A DNA stretch of 17,242 nucleotides from CAYTKU01 sp964550845 (GTDB lineage Bacteria > Patescibacteriota > Patescibacteriia > Magasanikbacterales > UBA922): assembly GCA_964550845.1 (NCBI GenBank), contig CAZKAD010000018.1, forward strand, positions 1 through 17,242. Direction: 5' to 3'. The notes under the pieces are model-generated. The model saw only the letters and a program-made list of their open reading frames with translations. It searched no databases and was not told the DNA's origin. Positions 1 through 6,989 of the stretch are shown piece by piece. Positions within the stretch are counted from its first letter, which is position 1. Each line of letters starts with the position of its first letter. Both the position numbers and the translations under genes were made by a program.

Positions 1-93
1 TCTTCGTCAAATATATTCCTGTGGACAAAAAACAAAATTGGCTTCATAGAGGGAAAAATATCAAAAAAAGCAGTAAATAAGTCCCCAGTACGT

Positions 94-99
94 TATACT
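94..99 (+). promoter_or_regulatory. -10 element of the sigma-factor gene, near-leaderless
   Basis: TATACT lies 8 bases upstream of the ATG at 108, so transcription should start at about 106-108, essentially on the start codon. No convincing -35 hexamer sits 16-19 bases upstream. Bases 1-93 hold no gene I can recognise. The leaderless reading is an inference from spacing. Confidence 0.5.
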
Positions 100-107
100 A
101 TATATCT

Positions 108-629
108 ATGCCAAAACTTTTACCGCCACAACAAACACAATTTATCAACTATTATCATCAATACTTCCCGGCCATATATCGGTATATTGGCTTTCGGGTG
201 GGGAGTAAAGCCGAAACCGAAGATCTCGTGTCTGAGACATTTCTCAAAGCACTTGAACATTATCCTCGTTACAGCGCTCGTGAAAATATTCCTTTTTCAA
301 GTTGGCTCTTTCGGATTGCCAAAAATACGCTCACAGATTTTTACCGAAAAAACAAAAAGAAAACTTTCAATATAGAAGATGTCCCTGACATTATTGATCA
401 CTCTCCCCTTCCAGATAGAACAGTTGATACCAAGTTTCTCTTTTTAAAAGTAAAAGAAATTATCGAAAAACTTCCCAAAAAACAAAAAGAAGTGGTGACA
501 CTACGACTCTTTGCTCAGCTTCAAAATAAAGAAATTTCCACAGTACTCTCCCTCTCCGAAAAAACCATTGCTTCAACCTACTTACGCGCGATGCGTAAAA
601 TTTCTTCTCACCTTAATCCTCTTTTATGA
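108..629 (+). CDS. ECF-type RNA polymerase sigma factor (sigma-70 family)
   Basis: The 173-residue protein has the two-domain layout of extracytoplasmic-function sigma factors. Sigma region 2 spans about residues 14-82: it includes the core-binding stretch TEDLVSETFLKAL (about 37-49) and the basic SSWLFRIAKNTLTDFYRK (about 64-81) that in this family melts and reads the -10 element. Region 4 spans about 114-168: LPKKQKEVVTLRL, then the helix-turn-helix around KEISTVLSLSEKTIAS that reads the -35 element. Region 3 is absent, as usual for ECF factors. The ATG at 108 is chosen because a TATACT -10 box lies just before it. The stop overlaps the next start (ATGA), so the two genes are translationally coupled. 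The next protein has a short cytoplasmic head and one membrane span, as membrane anti-sigma factors do. The promoters it controls are unknown. Confidence 0.9.
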   Translation: MPKLLPPQQTQFINYYHQYFPAIYRYIGFRVGSKAETEDLVSETFLKALEHYPRYSARENIPFSSWLFRIAKNTLTDFYRKNKKKTFNIEDVPDIIDHSPLPDRTVDTKFLFLKVKEIIEKLPKKQKEVVTLRLFAQLQNKEISTVLSLSEKTIASTYLRAMRKISSHLNPLL

Positions 630-2317
630 AAAGATTTTTTCACAAACCACAACCAGAAAATATACAAAAAACAGAAAAATTCTTGGAGGAAATGAAACTC
701 CAACCAAACAAAGAATTTAAACAAACCCTCGAAACAAAAATTCTGCACAGGATGAACAGTGTTTCCGATCTTGATTTACCAAAAAAATCATCTTTTGCCT
801 TCAAAAAATTGTTCTGGCTCGCCAGTCCCCTCCTTGTTCTGCTTGCTTTTACTCTTATAAAACCAGACTTTGTCTCTGCACAGCTGGCACAAATCAAAAA
901 ACTTATTTTTGGTGAATATGCATTCAACTTTGGAGAAACCAACAAAATTGCTGGAAAATATATAACCCTCAATGCACTTTTAGAAGACAAAAGCATTGAT
1001 CAGCAGATTCAAACTATTTTACAAGAAAACAAAAAATCTCTTGAAAATTTTATCCATCTCAAAGATGATGAAGCAGCAGAAATTCTTCTGCGCGATGAAC
1101 TGCTCACTGGCGAACTCTACATCATCCTTCTGGGCAAAGACCAACAACCGCTCCGTGGTGGTATCATACAAAAAAATACTAATAACAAAATTTCAAATAA
1201 TATTGAAAATGATCCAGATTTTGCTCTGAATGCTTTATGCGAAACTCTTGAATATAGCCAAAACCCTCTTACCACGAAGGGTACTGCCTACGAATACAAC
1301 AATCCAAATTTGGGTATGAAATATACGGTTCCAAAAGAAGATAATATTGAGCCGGCACAACTCTGTGGTGGAGGTGGTGGATTTGTCGGTTCAGCACTAC
1401 AAATAACAACACAGTTTTCTCGTTCTTTTTCTGAAGGAGAAAAGCAATCAGCTGATTTTTTGAATGTAGCTGTGACTTTTCCAGTAACAGAAAATACTAA
1501 TCCTGACACAACCGATAAGAAAAAATTTATGATTGGGAGTGCTGAAGGATCTATTCAAGAAAAAATACACAAAAAAGATGCAGGTACACACAAAGATACT
1601 GAAAGCATTGAAAAAGAATTTACTCTGATAAAAAATGGATTTCTCTACACAATAAACTACCAGTCCAGCCTCGCACAAAAGGATACCTATGATACATTAT
1701 TCTACTCTGTACTTCATTCTCTCAAACTTTCTGATCCTTTGTGGTTATCACAAAAACGTGATGATACCGCGTTCCTCAAAGTATTTGAAATAGGAGAAAT
1801 CTATGATCTCAAAAATAATGAATGGATAAAAAAATCCAAACCAAAATATTTTGATCAAGAACATGGTGATGAAGCATCTTCTGAAAGTGTTGAACCACCT
1901 CTCTCAACCGAAGAAAAAATTGACATACCGTTGTCAATAATTTCCCCTCTCTCGGTATTTAAAGTTAGTCAGAACTTTAATTCCAATCATCATAATGGAG
2001 TAGACTTCGTAACTTCCGATGATACAAACAAAAAAGCAGATAACAGTCCAGTATTTGCTGTTGCTGATGGGACAGTAACACATACAGAATGTGGCTGGAA
2101 CGGCGGCTATGGTTGTTATATCAGAATTCATCATGGCCATGATATTGAAACCCTGTATGCACACACGCAAAAGAACTTTGTATCCGTAGGACAAACCGTG
2201 AAACAAGGCGATATTATTGCGGTTATTGGAGATACCGGACGTGCTACTGGGCCCCACCTTCACTTTGAAATCCGCGTCAATCATATTGCTGTTGATCCCG
2301 TGCACTACCTCAAATAA
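626..2317 (+). CDS. Membrane-anchored M23 (LytM-type) metallopeptidase, candidate anti-sigma factor
   Basis: This 563-residue protein starts inside the stop codon of the sigma gene. Residues 1-60 are charged and probably cytoplasmic; one hydrophobic span lies at about 61-79. The rest should be outside: an unrecognised region (about 95-400) with a glycine run near 248-252, an acidic linker (about 410-432), and a C-terminal M23 domain (about 442-563). All zinc and catalytic motifs of M23 are present: H456 and D460 (HNGVD), H513 (LYAH), and H544/H546 (HLHFE). M23 enzymes cut peptide cross-bridges in peptidoglycan. Tight coupling to an ECF sigma factor plus the head-span-exterior topology suggest an anti-sigma factor whose sensor is a wall hydrolase, by analogy with RsgI proteins of clostridia that carry carbohydrate-binding or glycosidase modules. 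The peptidase call is firm; the anti-sigma role is inference, since the head shows no ZAS zinc motif. Confidence 0.85.
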   Translation: MKRFFHKPQPENIQKTEKFLEEMKLQPNKEFKQTLETKILHRMNSVSDLDLPKKSSFAFKKLFWLASPLLVLLAFTLIKPDFVSAQLAQIKKLIFGEYAFNFGETNKIAGKYITLNALLEDKSIDQQIQTILQENKKSLENFIHLKDDEAAEILLRDELLTGELYIILLGKDQQPLRGGIIQKNTNNKISNNIENDPDFALNALCETLEYSQNPLTTKGTAYEYNNPNLGMKYTVPKEDNIEPAQLCGGGGGFVGSALQITTQFSRSFSEGEKQSADFLNVAVTFPVTENTNPDTTDKKKFMIGSAEGSIQEKIHKKDAGTHKDTESIEKEFTLIKNGFLYTINYQSSLAQKDTYDTLFYSVLHSLKLSDPLWLSQKRDDTAFLKVFEIGEIYDLKNNEWIKKSKPKYFDQEHGDEASSESVEPPLSTEEKIDIPLSIISPLSVFKVSQNFNSNHHNGVDFVTSDDTNKKADNSPVFAVADGTVTHTECGWNGGYGCYIRIHHGHDIETLYAHTQKNFVSVGQTVKQGDIIAVIGDTGRATGPHLHFEIRVNHIAVDPVHYLK

Positions 2318-2323
2318 TGAGCC

Positions 2324-2353
2324 AAAATACTCGCTTTCATCAGCGAGTATTTT
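2324..2353 (+). terminator. Rho-independent terminator of the sigma/M23 operon
   Basis: A perfect 12-bp stem (AAAATACTCGCT paired with AGCGAGTATTTT) with a 6-base loop begins 7 bases after the M23 stop. The 3' arm ends in TTTT. It closes the two-gene unit. Confidence 0.85.
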
Positions 2354-2355
2354 AT

Positions 2356-2386
2356 TTGAAAAACATCTGAATTATGATAGTATAAT
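2356..2386 (+). promoter_or_regulatory. Promoter of methyltransferase-nth, leaderless
   Basis: TTGAAA (2356-2361), a 19-base spacer, and a consensus TATAAT (2381-2386). The ATG follows at 2393, so the predicted start of transcription falls on the start codon. The long spacer and exact TSS are uncertain. Confidence 0.6.
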
Positions 2387-2392
2387 CTCACT

Positions 2393-3133
2393 ATGACCTA
2401 CATAACCGAGTATAGTGAACTTCACCCAAAAGAACAGCGTCAACTTTCCTACAAGAGACGATTCAAGCAGGAAATCCCTTCCTGGGATGATTCTATGGTA
2501 CTTCTCAAAAACGAACTGGAAAAAAGAATTCTCCCAAACAGCCACGTCCTTGATGCAGGATGTGGACATGGCAACTATCTGATTGATGAACTGCGAGAAA
2601 AATTTTCTTCTGCGGTTGGAGTAGATGTGTCCGAAGAAGTCATGAATAAAAATACCTGTCTTGATAAAACCATTGTCGCCAATATCGAAAACCTGCCATT
2701 TGAAAATAATTCTTTTGATTTGGTAGTAGCACTATGGGTGGTAGAACATCTTGATCATCCTTCAAAAGTCTTTCAAGAAATCTCGCGAGTACTCAAACCA
2801 GGAGGATATTTTGCTTTTGCCACTCCAAACAAAAAAAATATTCTCATATATATCCGAAGGCTCCTCAACTACAAAACTGCACAAAGACTGGTCAAAAAAA
2901 CCTACGGACGAGCCGAAGACGATACCTTTGATGTACGATACCGAGCCAACACGTCGCAAAAAATTACCGAACTCGCAGAGCAACATGGACTGACCATAGA
3001 GCTTCTCAAAGAAAATATGGATCCATCCTATACTTCTTTCAATACGTTCACCTACAAGATATCCAAATGGTTTTCCCTTCTCCCCTTTTCTTTTTGTAAG
3101 CCACATCTTGCCGTCATTCTCAAAAAGCCATAA
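2393..3133 (+). CDS. Class I SAM-dependent methyltransferase (Methyltransf_11 type)
   Basis: The 246-residue protein has a Rossmann-type methyltransferase core: motif I VLDAGCGHGNY (52-62) binds S-adenosylmethionine, the acidic end of strand 2 is VDVS (D78 would hold the ribose), and IENLPFENNSFDLVVALWVV (98-117) then VLKPGGYFAFATP (133-145) match the later motifs of the UbiE/Methyltransf_11 group. The C-terminal third, with many basic residues, is the variable acceptor part, so the substrate (small molecule, lipid, or cell-surface sugar) cannot be named. The ATG is supported by the promoter 7 bases upstream. Its stop lies one base before the nth start, so the two are cotranscribed, although a functional link is not obvious. 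Confidence 0.85.
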   Translation: MTYITEYSELHPKEQRQLSYKRRFKQEIPSWDDSMVLLKNELEKRILPNSHVLDAGCGHGNYLIDELREKFSSAVGVDVSEEVMNKNTCLDKTIVANIENLPFENNSFDLVVALWVVEHLDHPSKVFQEISRVLKPGGYFAFATPNKKNILIYIRRLLNYKTAQRLVKKTYGRAEDDTFDVRYRANTSQKITELAEQHGLTIELLKENMDPSYTSFNTFTYKISKWFSLLPFSFCKPHLAVILKKP

Positions 3134-3134
3134 T

Positions 3135-3770
3135 ATGCCTCTTTCCAAATCTGAGCGAGCACAGATTATTCTCAAAACCCTCAAAAAACTCTATCCAAAA
3201 CTTGAAAAATTTCTGAATGCACAAACTGATTATGAATTTCTCTTTGCTGTCATTCTCTCAGCCCAAACCACTGATAAAAAAGTCAATGAAATCACGCCAG
3301 CTGTCTTCAAAAAATATCCAAAACTCAGTGATTATGTAAAGGCAGATCCAGAAGAATTCACTTCTGCCATAAAACAAATTGGCCTCTACAAGATAAAAGC
3401 CAAAAATATTCTTGCCACTGCCAAAATTCTTCAAGAAAAATATAATGCGAAAATCCCAAATACCATGGATGAACTCCTCGAACTCCCCGGAGTTGGGCGA
3501 AAAACAGCCAACGTCGTCCTCGGATATATTCATGGACTTACCGAAGGCATTGCTGTCGATACGCATGTCATTCGCCTTTCCCAAAAATATGGCCTCACCA
3601 AACACACTGAAGCCCAAAAAATAGAAAAGGACCTGATGCAGATCCTTCCCAAAGATGAATGGTTTCAATTTACCAACCGAATGATCGCCTACGGACGAGA
3701 GTACTGCCCAGCCAAAAACCACAATCACGATACCTGTCCTCTCACCATCGCCCTCCAAAAAAATCAATGA
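3135..3770 (+). CDS. nth: Endonuclease III, Fe-S ligands degenerate
   Basis: With the ATG at 3135 the protein is 211 residues, the length of E. coli Nth; an upstream TTG at 3108 would overlap the methyltransferase and is rejected. It has the helix-hairpin-helix LPGVGRKTANVVLG (117-130) with K123, the Schiff-base lysine of bifunctional glycosylase/AP lyases, and the catalytic aspartate D142 in VDTHV. It should remove oxidised pyrimidines and nick AP sites. The usual C-terminal [4Fe-4S] signature C-x6-C-x2-C-x5-C is broken: C191 and C201 remain, but the second position is H198 and the fourth is L207, so a normal cluster is not expected. The gene follows the methyltransferase by one base and overlaps the convergent peptidase gene by 7 bases. 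Confidence 0.93.
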   Translation: MPLSKSERAQIILKTLKKLYPKLEKFLNAQTDYEFLFAVILSAQTTDKKVNEITPAVFKKYPKLSDYVKADPEEFTSAIKQIGLYKIKAKNILATAKILQEKYNAKIPNTMDELLELPGVGRKTANVVLGYIHGLTEGIAVDTHVIRLSQKYGLTKHTEAQKIEKDLMQILPKDEWFQFTNRMIAYGREYCPAKNHNHDTCPLTIALQKNQ

Positions 3771-3781
3771 AACATTGATTT
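3757..3781 (-). terminator. Terminator overlapping both convergent stop codons
   Basis: A perfect 9-bp stem (AAATCAATG, loop AAA, CATTGATTT) at 3761-3781. Read on the minus strand it is followed by four more T (a 7-T run in all), so it is a good intrinsic terminator for the C39-like gene. On the plus strand only three T follow, so it is weaker for nth. The stop codons of both genes are inside the hairpin. Confidence 0.65.
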
Positions 3782-4465
3782 CATCATATCAAAAAACTTT
3801 GCCAAAATACCTTTGGTATTATCATCTACTCGAATCGAAGAAGTAAATACCGCCTCATTGCCCCTTACTTCACCTGTGTCGCGGACAGTATAGGTTTCAT
3901 TGGCCTTCAACAATTCATCATACCCATAACGAAAGTGTTTTCCATCCGAGGTTCCAGGTTCATTGATAATAAATTGTTTGGTCTTATCATCATATCCAAC
4001 AATTACTGCCACATGATACGTAGGCTTTGGTGCAATAAAATTGGCATTGCGTACCAATCGTGCATCAAACGCAATAATCACCGGATATCCTCCATCAATC
4101 TCCTGCTTGATTTTTTCTATCGTAATACCCTTTACCACTTCGGCTTCTCGTTTATAGACTTCTGTAATAAGTTTTACAATTGACTCAGGTGATTCGTCTT
4201 TACTTTTTCCGATCAGAACCTCTTTATTCGTTAAAACATTTTGAATTTCTTTCTTGCTCTTTTCTACATTCAAACTCCAGTTGCCGCGATAATAGTTTTC
4301 TACCATCACCATTGAAGTTTCTTCACAAGCATTATCCCACGGCTCTCCCCAGTTTCCTTCTGGTGCCTGGGCAGTAAATGGTACAGGCAAAATAACCGGA
4401 CTTGCCTGAACAAAAGACGGAATACATACAATTCCACAGATCAAAAGAAAAATATATTTTTTCAT
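3764..4465 (-). CDS. Secreted C39-like cysteine peptidase (Peptidase_C39_2 type)
   Basis: The 233-residue protein begins with a signal peptide (MKK, hydrophobic 4-18, likely cleavage near VQA-S at 20-22). The papain-like fold is suggested by the oxyanion Gln in FTAQAP (Q33), the catalytic Cys in DNACEETS (C47), the His in YHVAVIVGYDD (H151), and the third residue N168 in INEPG, in the order and spacing of the C39_2/BtlC-like group. It is not attached to an ABC transporter, so it is not a bacteriocin-exporter leader peptidase; it probably acts outside the membrane. Substrate unknown. A promoter stands about 50 bases upstream and its terminator overlaps its own stop. It is convergent with nth and alone in its transcription unit. 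Confidence 0.8.
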   Translation of the reverse strand: MKKYIFLLICGIVCIPSFVQASPVILPVPFTAQAPEGNWGEPWDNACEETSMVMVENYYRGNWSLNVEKSKKEIQNVLTNKEVLIGKSKDESPESIVKLITEVYKREAEVVKGITIEKIKQEIDGGYPVIIAFDARLVRNANFIAPKPTYHVAVIVGYDDKTKQFIINEPGTSDGKHFRYGYDELLKANETYTVRDTGEVRGNEAVFTSSIRVDDNTKGILAKFFDMMKSMFH

Positions 4466-4775
4466 AGTTTTAGAAATAGCTCTTCTATAAAAAGACGGAA
4501 TGGAAGCATTTTTATTATAACAAACATATTCTATAAGGTAAACCTACTTTCTTTTAATACTCCTACAAAAATAAAAATATTTCATTCTGTAATAAAATCA
4601 TTCATGATCCGTCGTATATAGTGGAGGAAAAATATTCTTACCCTTTCTCTCTCTTAAACTGTATGGTTGAATATATTCAAGTCTCATCCAATTGACAACT
4701 GACTGCTCTTTACCAGTGGTTTTTGTCACGTCTTAAATAATACAATAATTGATATTTACTTTTAACTCTACGCAT
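4466..4775. other. Intergenic region between divergent genes
   Basis: This 310-base AT-rich stretch separates the C39-like gene (-) from the YeaQ-like gene (+). It holds the minus-strand promoter listed separately. For the plus-strand gene I see a TTGACA at 4692 and TTGTCA at 4723 but no well-spaced -10 partner. A GGAGG at 4623-4627 is not followed by a start codon at useful distance. I see no RNA gene or repeat. Confidence 0.5.
4514..4542 (-). promoter_or_regulatory. Promoter of the C39-like peptidase gene
   Basis: On the minus strand, TTTACC (4542-4537), a 17-base spacer and consensus TATAAT (4519-4514). Predicted transcription start near 4507 gives a leader of about 42 bases without a Shine-Dalgarno. 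Confidence 0.6.
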
Positions 4776-5030
4776 ATGGGTATACTACTTTGGATTTTAT
4801 TTGGTGCTCTTGTTGGTTGGATCGCTTCAATGATTATGAAGACCAACAATAGCCAAGGCAACATCATGAATATTATCGTCGGAATCCTCGGAGCAGTCCT
4901 TGGAGGATGGCTCATGAGTTTCTTTGGGGAAACGGGTGTAACAGGATTTAATCTATACAGCTTTCTGGTAGCGTTGCTTGGTGCAGTTGTACTTATTACC
5001 CTGTTTCGCCTTATACGGCGTATCGCCTAA
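4776..5030 (+). CDS. YeaQ/YmgE/GlsB-family small membrane protein
   Basis: With the ATG at 4776 (a TTG at 4749 would add nine non-hydrophobic residues) this is an 84-residue, very hydrophobic protein with three membrane spans at about 2-20, 32-50 and 58-78. The GALVGWIASM near the N terminus and GILGAVLGGWL in the middle are the glycine-zipper segments typical of the family annotated as transglycosylase-associated protein (Transgly_assoc). Members are often general-stress or acid-stress proteins, but their biochemical role is not settled; the family name does not mean it is a transglycosylase. It stands alone between a long leader and a strong terminator. Confidence 0.85.
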   Translation: MGILLWILFGALVGWIASMIMKTNNSQGNIMNIIVGILGAVLGGWLMSFFGETGVTGFNLYSFLVALLGAVVLITLFRLIRRIA

Positions 5031-5038
5031 TGGCGATA
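5021..5038 (+). other. Small hairpin around the stop codon of the YeaQ-like gene
   Basis: TATCGCC and GGCGATA pair perfectly across a 4-base loop that contains the TAA stop. It sits directly before the main terminator and may simply protect the 3' end. Confidence 0.4.
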
Positions 5039-5042
5039 TATC

Positions 5043-5081
5043 AAAGAAGAACGTTTCCTAAACCGTTCTTCTTTTTTTCTT
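5043..5081. terminator. Terminator between convergent genes
   Basis: An 11-bp stem (AAAGAAGAACG paired with CGTTCTTCTTT, loop of 10) followed on the plus strand by a T-rich run. It closes the YeaQ-like gene, and because it is symmetrical it probably also serves the convergent gene ending at 5082, though its minus-strand T run is short. Confidence 0.75.
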
Positions 5082-5729
5082 TTAGGCAAAATCAGTATCT
5101 CGAATAAGAAAGGTTGCATGATAAATATATTGATCAATCATCTTTAACAGAGACAAAGCTTCATATCCACCTTCAATATTCACTTCTAGCAGCATCTGCT
5201 CTACGAGCATGAGCTCTGATTCCACTCTTTCAATTTCTTGATCAGTGAGTGTTTCAAGTGATCCCACAAAGAGGGATCGCACAGTCAAAAGGTGATCAGT
5301 AACTTCTTGTTTGGTATAGGCAATTGTTGAGGAAGAAACTACCTCATTCTCTTCCTGAATGTAATTCATTTCATTTGGTGTTCCTTTAAATATTCCATAC
5401 GCACGGAGTAAAGAATCAAGTGAAGTATCGAGGGCAACTGCTTTTTCTCGTTCCCCATTTTCATAGTTTTTTTGAATGTCCTGTTCTACATAAACCACCA
5501 AATTTTTTTGTTCTTCACTGAGTTCCATTTCTTCAGTAGAAAGTGAAGCGATTAAGCTATTTTGTAGAATATTCAGATTACTTAAATTTTCTACATTGTT
5601 CTGAATGTTTTCAAAAGCACCCCCAAAAGTTTGCTGCAGTGGAGTCGATTGTTCTAGCAAAAAAGGATGAGCAATTGGACTCGGTGAAAAAAAGAAGGCA
5701 AGGGATGTAACAATAATTTCTTGTATCAT
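5082..5729 (-). CDS. Exported helical protein of unknown function
   Basis: I do not recognise this protein. The ATG at 5729 is chosen over an upstream GTG at 5783 because a TATACT -10 box lies between them at 5757-5762. It gives 215 residues: an N-terminal hydrophobic segment (IIVTSLAFFF, about 4-13) that reads as a signal sequence or anchor, a glycine/asparagine-rich part (about 35-55), then a long acidic, mostly helical region with Glu/Gln/Leu patterns suggesting coiled-coil or helical-bundle structure (about 60-120 and 140-200). There are no cysteines after the leader and no catalytic motif. It stands alone in its unit. Confidence 0.65.
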   Translation of the reverse strand: MIQEIIVTSLAFFFSPSPIAHPFLLEQSTPLQQTFGGAFENIQNNVENLSNLNILQNSLIASLSTEEMELSEEQKNLVVYVEQDIQKNYENGEREKAVALDTSLDSLLRAYGIFKGTPNEMNYIQEENEVVSSSTIAYTKQEVTDHLLTVRSLFVGSLETLTDQEIERVESELMLVEQMLLEVNIEGGYEALSLLKMIDQYIYHATFLIRDTDFA

Positions 5730-5756
5730 AGGAAAGCAATTACAAAAGTAAAATAT

Positions 5757-5762
5757 AGTATA
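5757..5762 (-). promoter_or_regulatory. -10 element of the exported helical protein gene
   Basis: TATACT on the minus strand, with predicted transcription start near 5750 and a leader of about 21 bases. No good -35 is seen. Its place inside the longer GTG-start reading frame decides the ATG at 5729. Confidence 0.45.
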
Positions 5763-5846
5763 GAGGCAAGAAAGAAGAAGCACGTTCTTTAACGCTCTAT
5801 AATATCTGACGAGGATGTCTTCTTTTTCTTACTTAAAGGCAAATAC

Positions 5847-5874
5847 AAAAAACCCCTGTTGACCAGGGGTTTTT
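5847..5874 (-). terminator. Terminator of the zinc-ribbon/bL25 unit
   Basis: An 11-bp stem, AAAAACCCCTG paired with CAGGGGTTTTT around a 5-base loop, ending in a six-T run on the minus strand. It lies 15 bases beyond the bL25 stop. Confidence 0.85.
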
Positions 5875-5888
5875 CAATATTCTTTAAT

Positions 5889-6566
5889 TTATTTTGCTTC
5901 TGCAACAGCCTCTGCGGCTCCAGCTTCTGCAGCTTCTTCATCTTTACCTTTCTTTTCAACTTCAATCTTTGAAAGGTCTACAACCGTACCGGCCTCTTCA
6001 AGTGCTTTCATTTGTTCTTCACTCATTGGGGCAGCAACTTTGGCAATGATTGTTTCAGGCTCATCGAGTGATTCAACTCCAGCCGGAAGTTTCAAATCTT
6101 TACTATAAATAGCTGTATCAAAATTAACGAGTGATGAAACATCAACTTCCACAAAGTCAATCAAATCTTTTGGCAAACAGCGTACGTTTACTGATTCAAC
6201 TTGTTGAACCAAACTTCCACCGAATTCTTTTACCGCAGGAGCAAGACCAATCAAACGAATTTCTACCGCAACTTCCAACTCTTGACTCATGTTGATCTGA
6301 CGAAAATCTACGTGGATGATTTTACCTTTTACTGGATCAAATTGAACATCTTGTAAAAGTACTTTGACCGGTGAGGCATTTTCAAGAGTGAAATCCACAA
6401 GAGTTGATTCACTTACATTTCTATAGAGTTTTTCAAGTTCAACGGCAGAAACAGAAAGTGATGCTGGAGTAATACCAGCTCCGTACAAGATACCAGGAAC
6501 TCGTGCTTGTGCTCGAAGGGCATCAGCCTCTCCAGTTCGGCTTTTTGCAGCAATAGCAAATGACAT
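5889..6566 (-). CDS. rplY: Ribosomal protein bL25 (general stress protein CTC form)
   Basis: The 225-residue protein is the long, two-domain form of bL25. The N-terminal domain (about 1-90), with RVPGILYGAG (22-31) and LQDVQFDPVKGKIIHVDFRQ (about 71-90), binds 5S rRNA in the large subunit. The C-terminal TL5/CTC beta domain follows (about 95-180, with VNVRCLPKDLIDFVEVDVS at about 126-144). The tail from about 182 is acidic, then Ala/Glu-rich (EEAAEAGAAEAVAEAK), typical of the long form. The gene starts 8 bases after the zinc-ribbon gene, so the pair is an operon. No Shine-Dalgarno precedes it. Confidence 0.95.
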   Translation of the reverse strand: MSFAIAAKSRTGEADALRAQARVPGILYGAGITPASLSVSAVELEKLYRNVSESTLVDFTLENASPVKVLLQDVQFDPVKGKIIHVDFRQINMSQELEVAVEIRLIGLAPAVKEFGGSLVQQVESVNVRCLPKDLIDFVEVDVSSLVNFDTAIYSKDLKLPAGVESLDEPETIIAKVAAPMSEEQMKALEEAGTVVDLSKIEVEKKGKDEEAAEAGAAEAVAEAK

Positions 6567-6574
6567 ACAAATGT

Positions 6575-6928
6575 TTAAGACTTTAATAAATGAATAAATT
6601 CTTTTGAATTTTTATCTAAGTATTCATGAAAATGAAGAATCTGTTCTTCTGTAATAGCGCCTTTTTTGTTCAACCGACGAGCATCAAGAGCGTTCAGATC
6701 TGTCAGCATACCCACAGAACTCATTCCAAGTTTTGAAATAACAATAAGGGCAAGCATGGCGTTTTGGCAATGTGTACAGGTCAAATGGACTAAATGCGTC
6801 CCTTTTCCCTCTTCTACGATCTCAAGGGCTTCTTCCTTATAATCAGATTTACATAAAGGGCACGCCTTCATGAGCTTGATCTGCTGAAAGAGGGAATTTT
6901 GCTTGTCATTGTAAGGTTTTTTCTCCAT
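6575..6928 (-). CDS. Small zinc-ribbon protein of unknown function
   Basis: The ATG at 6928 gives 117 residues. A longer frame back to 7069 is rejected because it would run through two promoters and overlap rodA. Two CxxC knuckles, CPLC (about 23-26) and CTHC (about 51-54), should bind one zinc ion. The C-terminal half has a predicted helical stretch (LHFHEYLDKNSKEFIHLL) preceded by an Arg/Lys cluster (DARRLNKKG). I cannot assign a function; nucleic-acid or protein binding is plausible. It is the first gene of an operon with bL25 and its start codon sits inside a small hairpin (6923-6936). Confidence 0.75.
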   Translation of the reverse strand: MEKKPYNDKQNSLFQQIKLMKACPLCKSDYKEEALEIVEEGKGTHLVHLTCTHCQNAMLALIVISKLGMSSVGMLTDLNALDARRLNKKGAITEEQILHFHEYLDKNSKEFIHLLKS

Positions 6929-6943
6929 ATTTGGAGTGTCAGG

Positions 6944-6972
6944 ATAATACCAAAAAATTCTCCTTTCGTCAA
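6944..6972 (-). promoter_or_regulatory. Proximal promoter of the zinc-ribbon/bL25 operon
   Basis: On the minus strand TTGACG (6972-6967), a 17-base spacer and TATTAT (6949-6944). The start of transcription would be near 6937, only about 9 bases before the ATG at 6928, so this mRNA is almost leaderless. Confidence 0.65.
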
Positions 6973-6989
6973 GAGGACGAGGTCTTTTT

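Noticed and set aside
627..629. Possible recoding of UGA as glycine (code 25)
   Set aside because: The sigma and nth genes end at UGA exactly where the family length ends, and reading through would destroy the neighbouring layout.
3108..3134. TTG start extending endonuclease III by nine residues
   Set aside because: It would overlap the methyltransferase by 26 bases, whereas the ATG at 3135 gives the standard 211-residue length.
4623..4695. GGAGG followed by a 10-codon ORF (ATG at 4663)
   Set aside because: The distance is about 35 bases, too far for a ribosome binding site, and the peptide shows nothing recognisable.
4776..5030. Calling the YeaQ-like protein a transglycosylase
   Set aside because: The family name is historical; an 84-residue protein made of three spans has no catalytic site.
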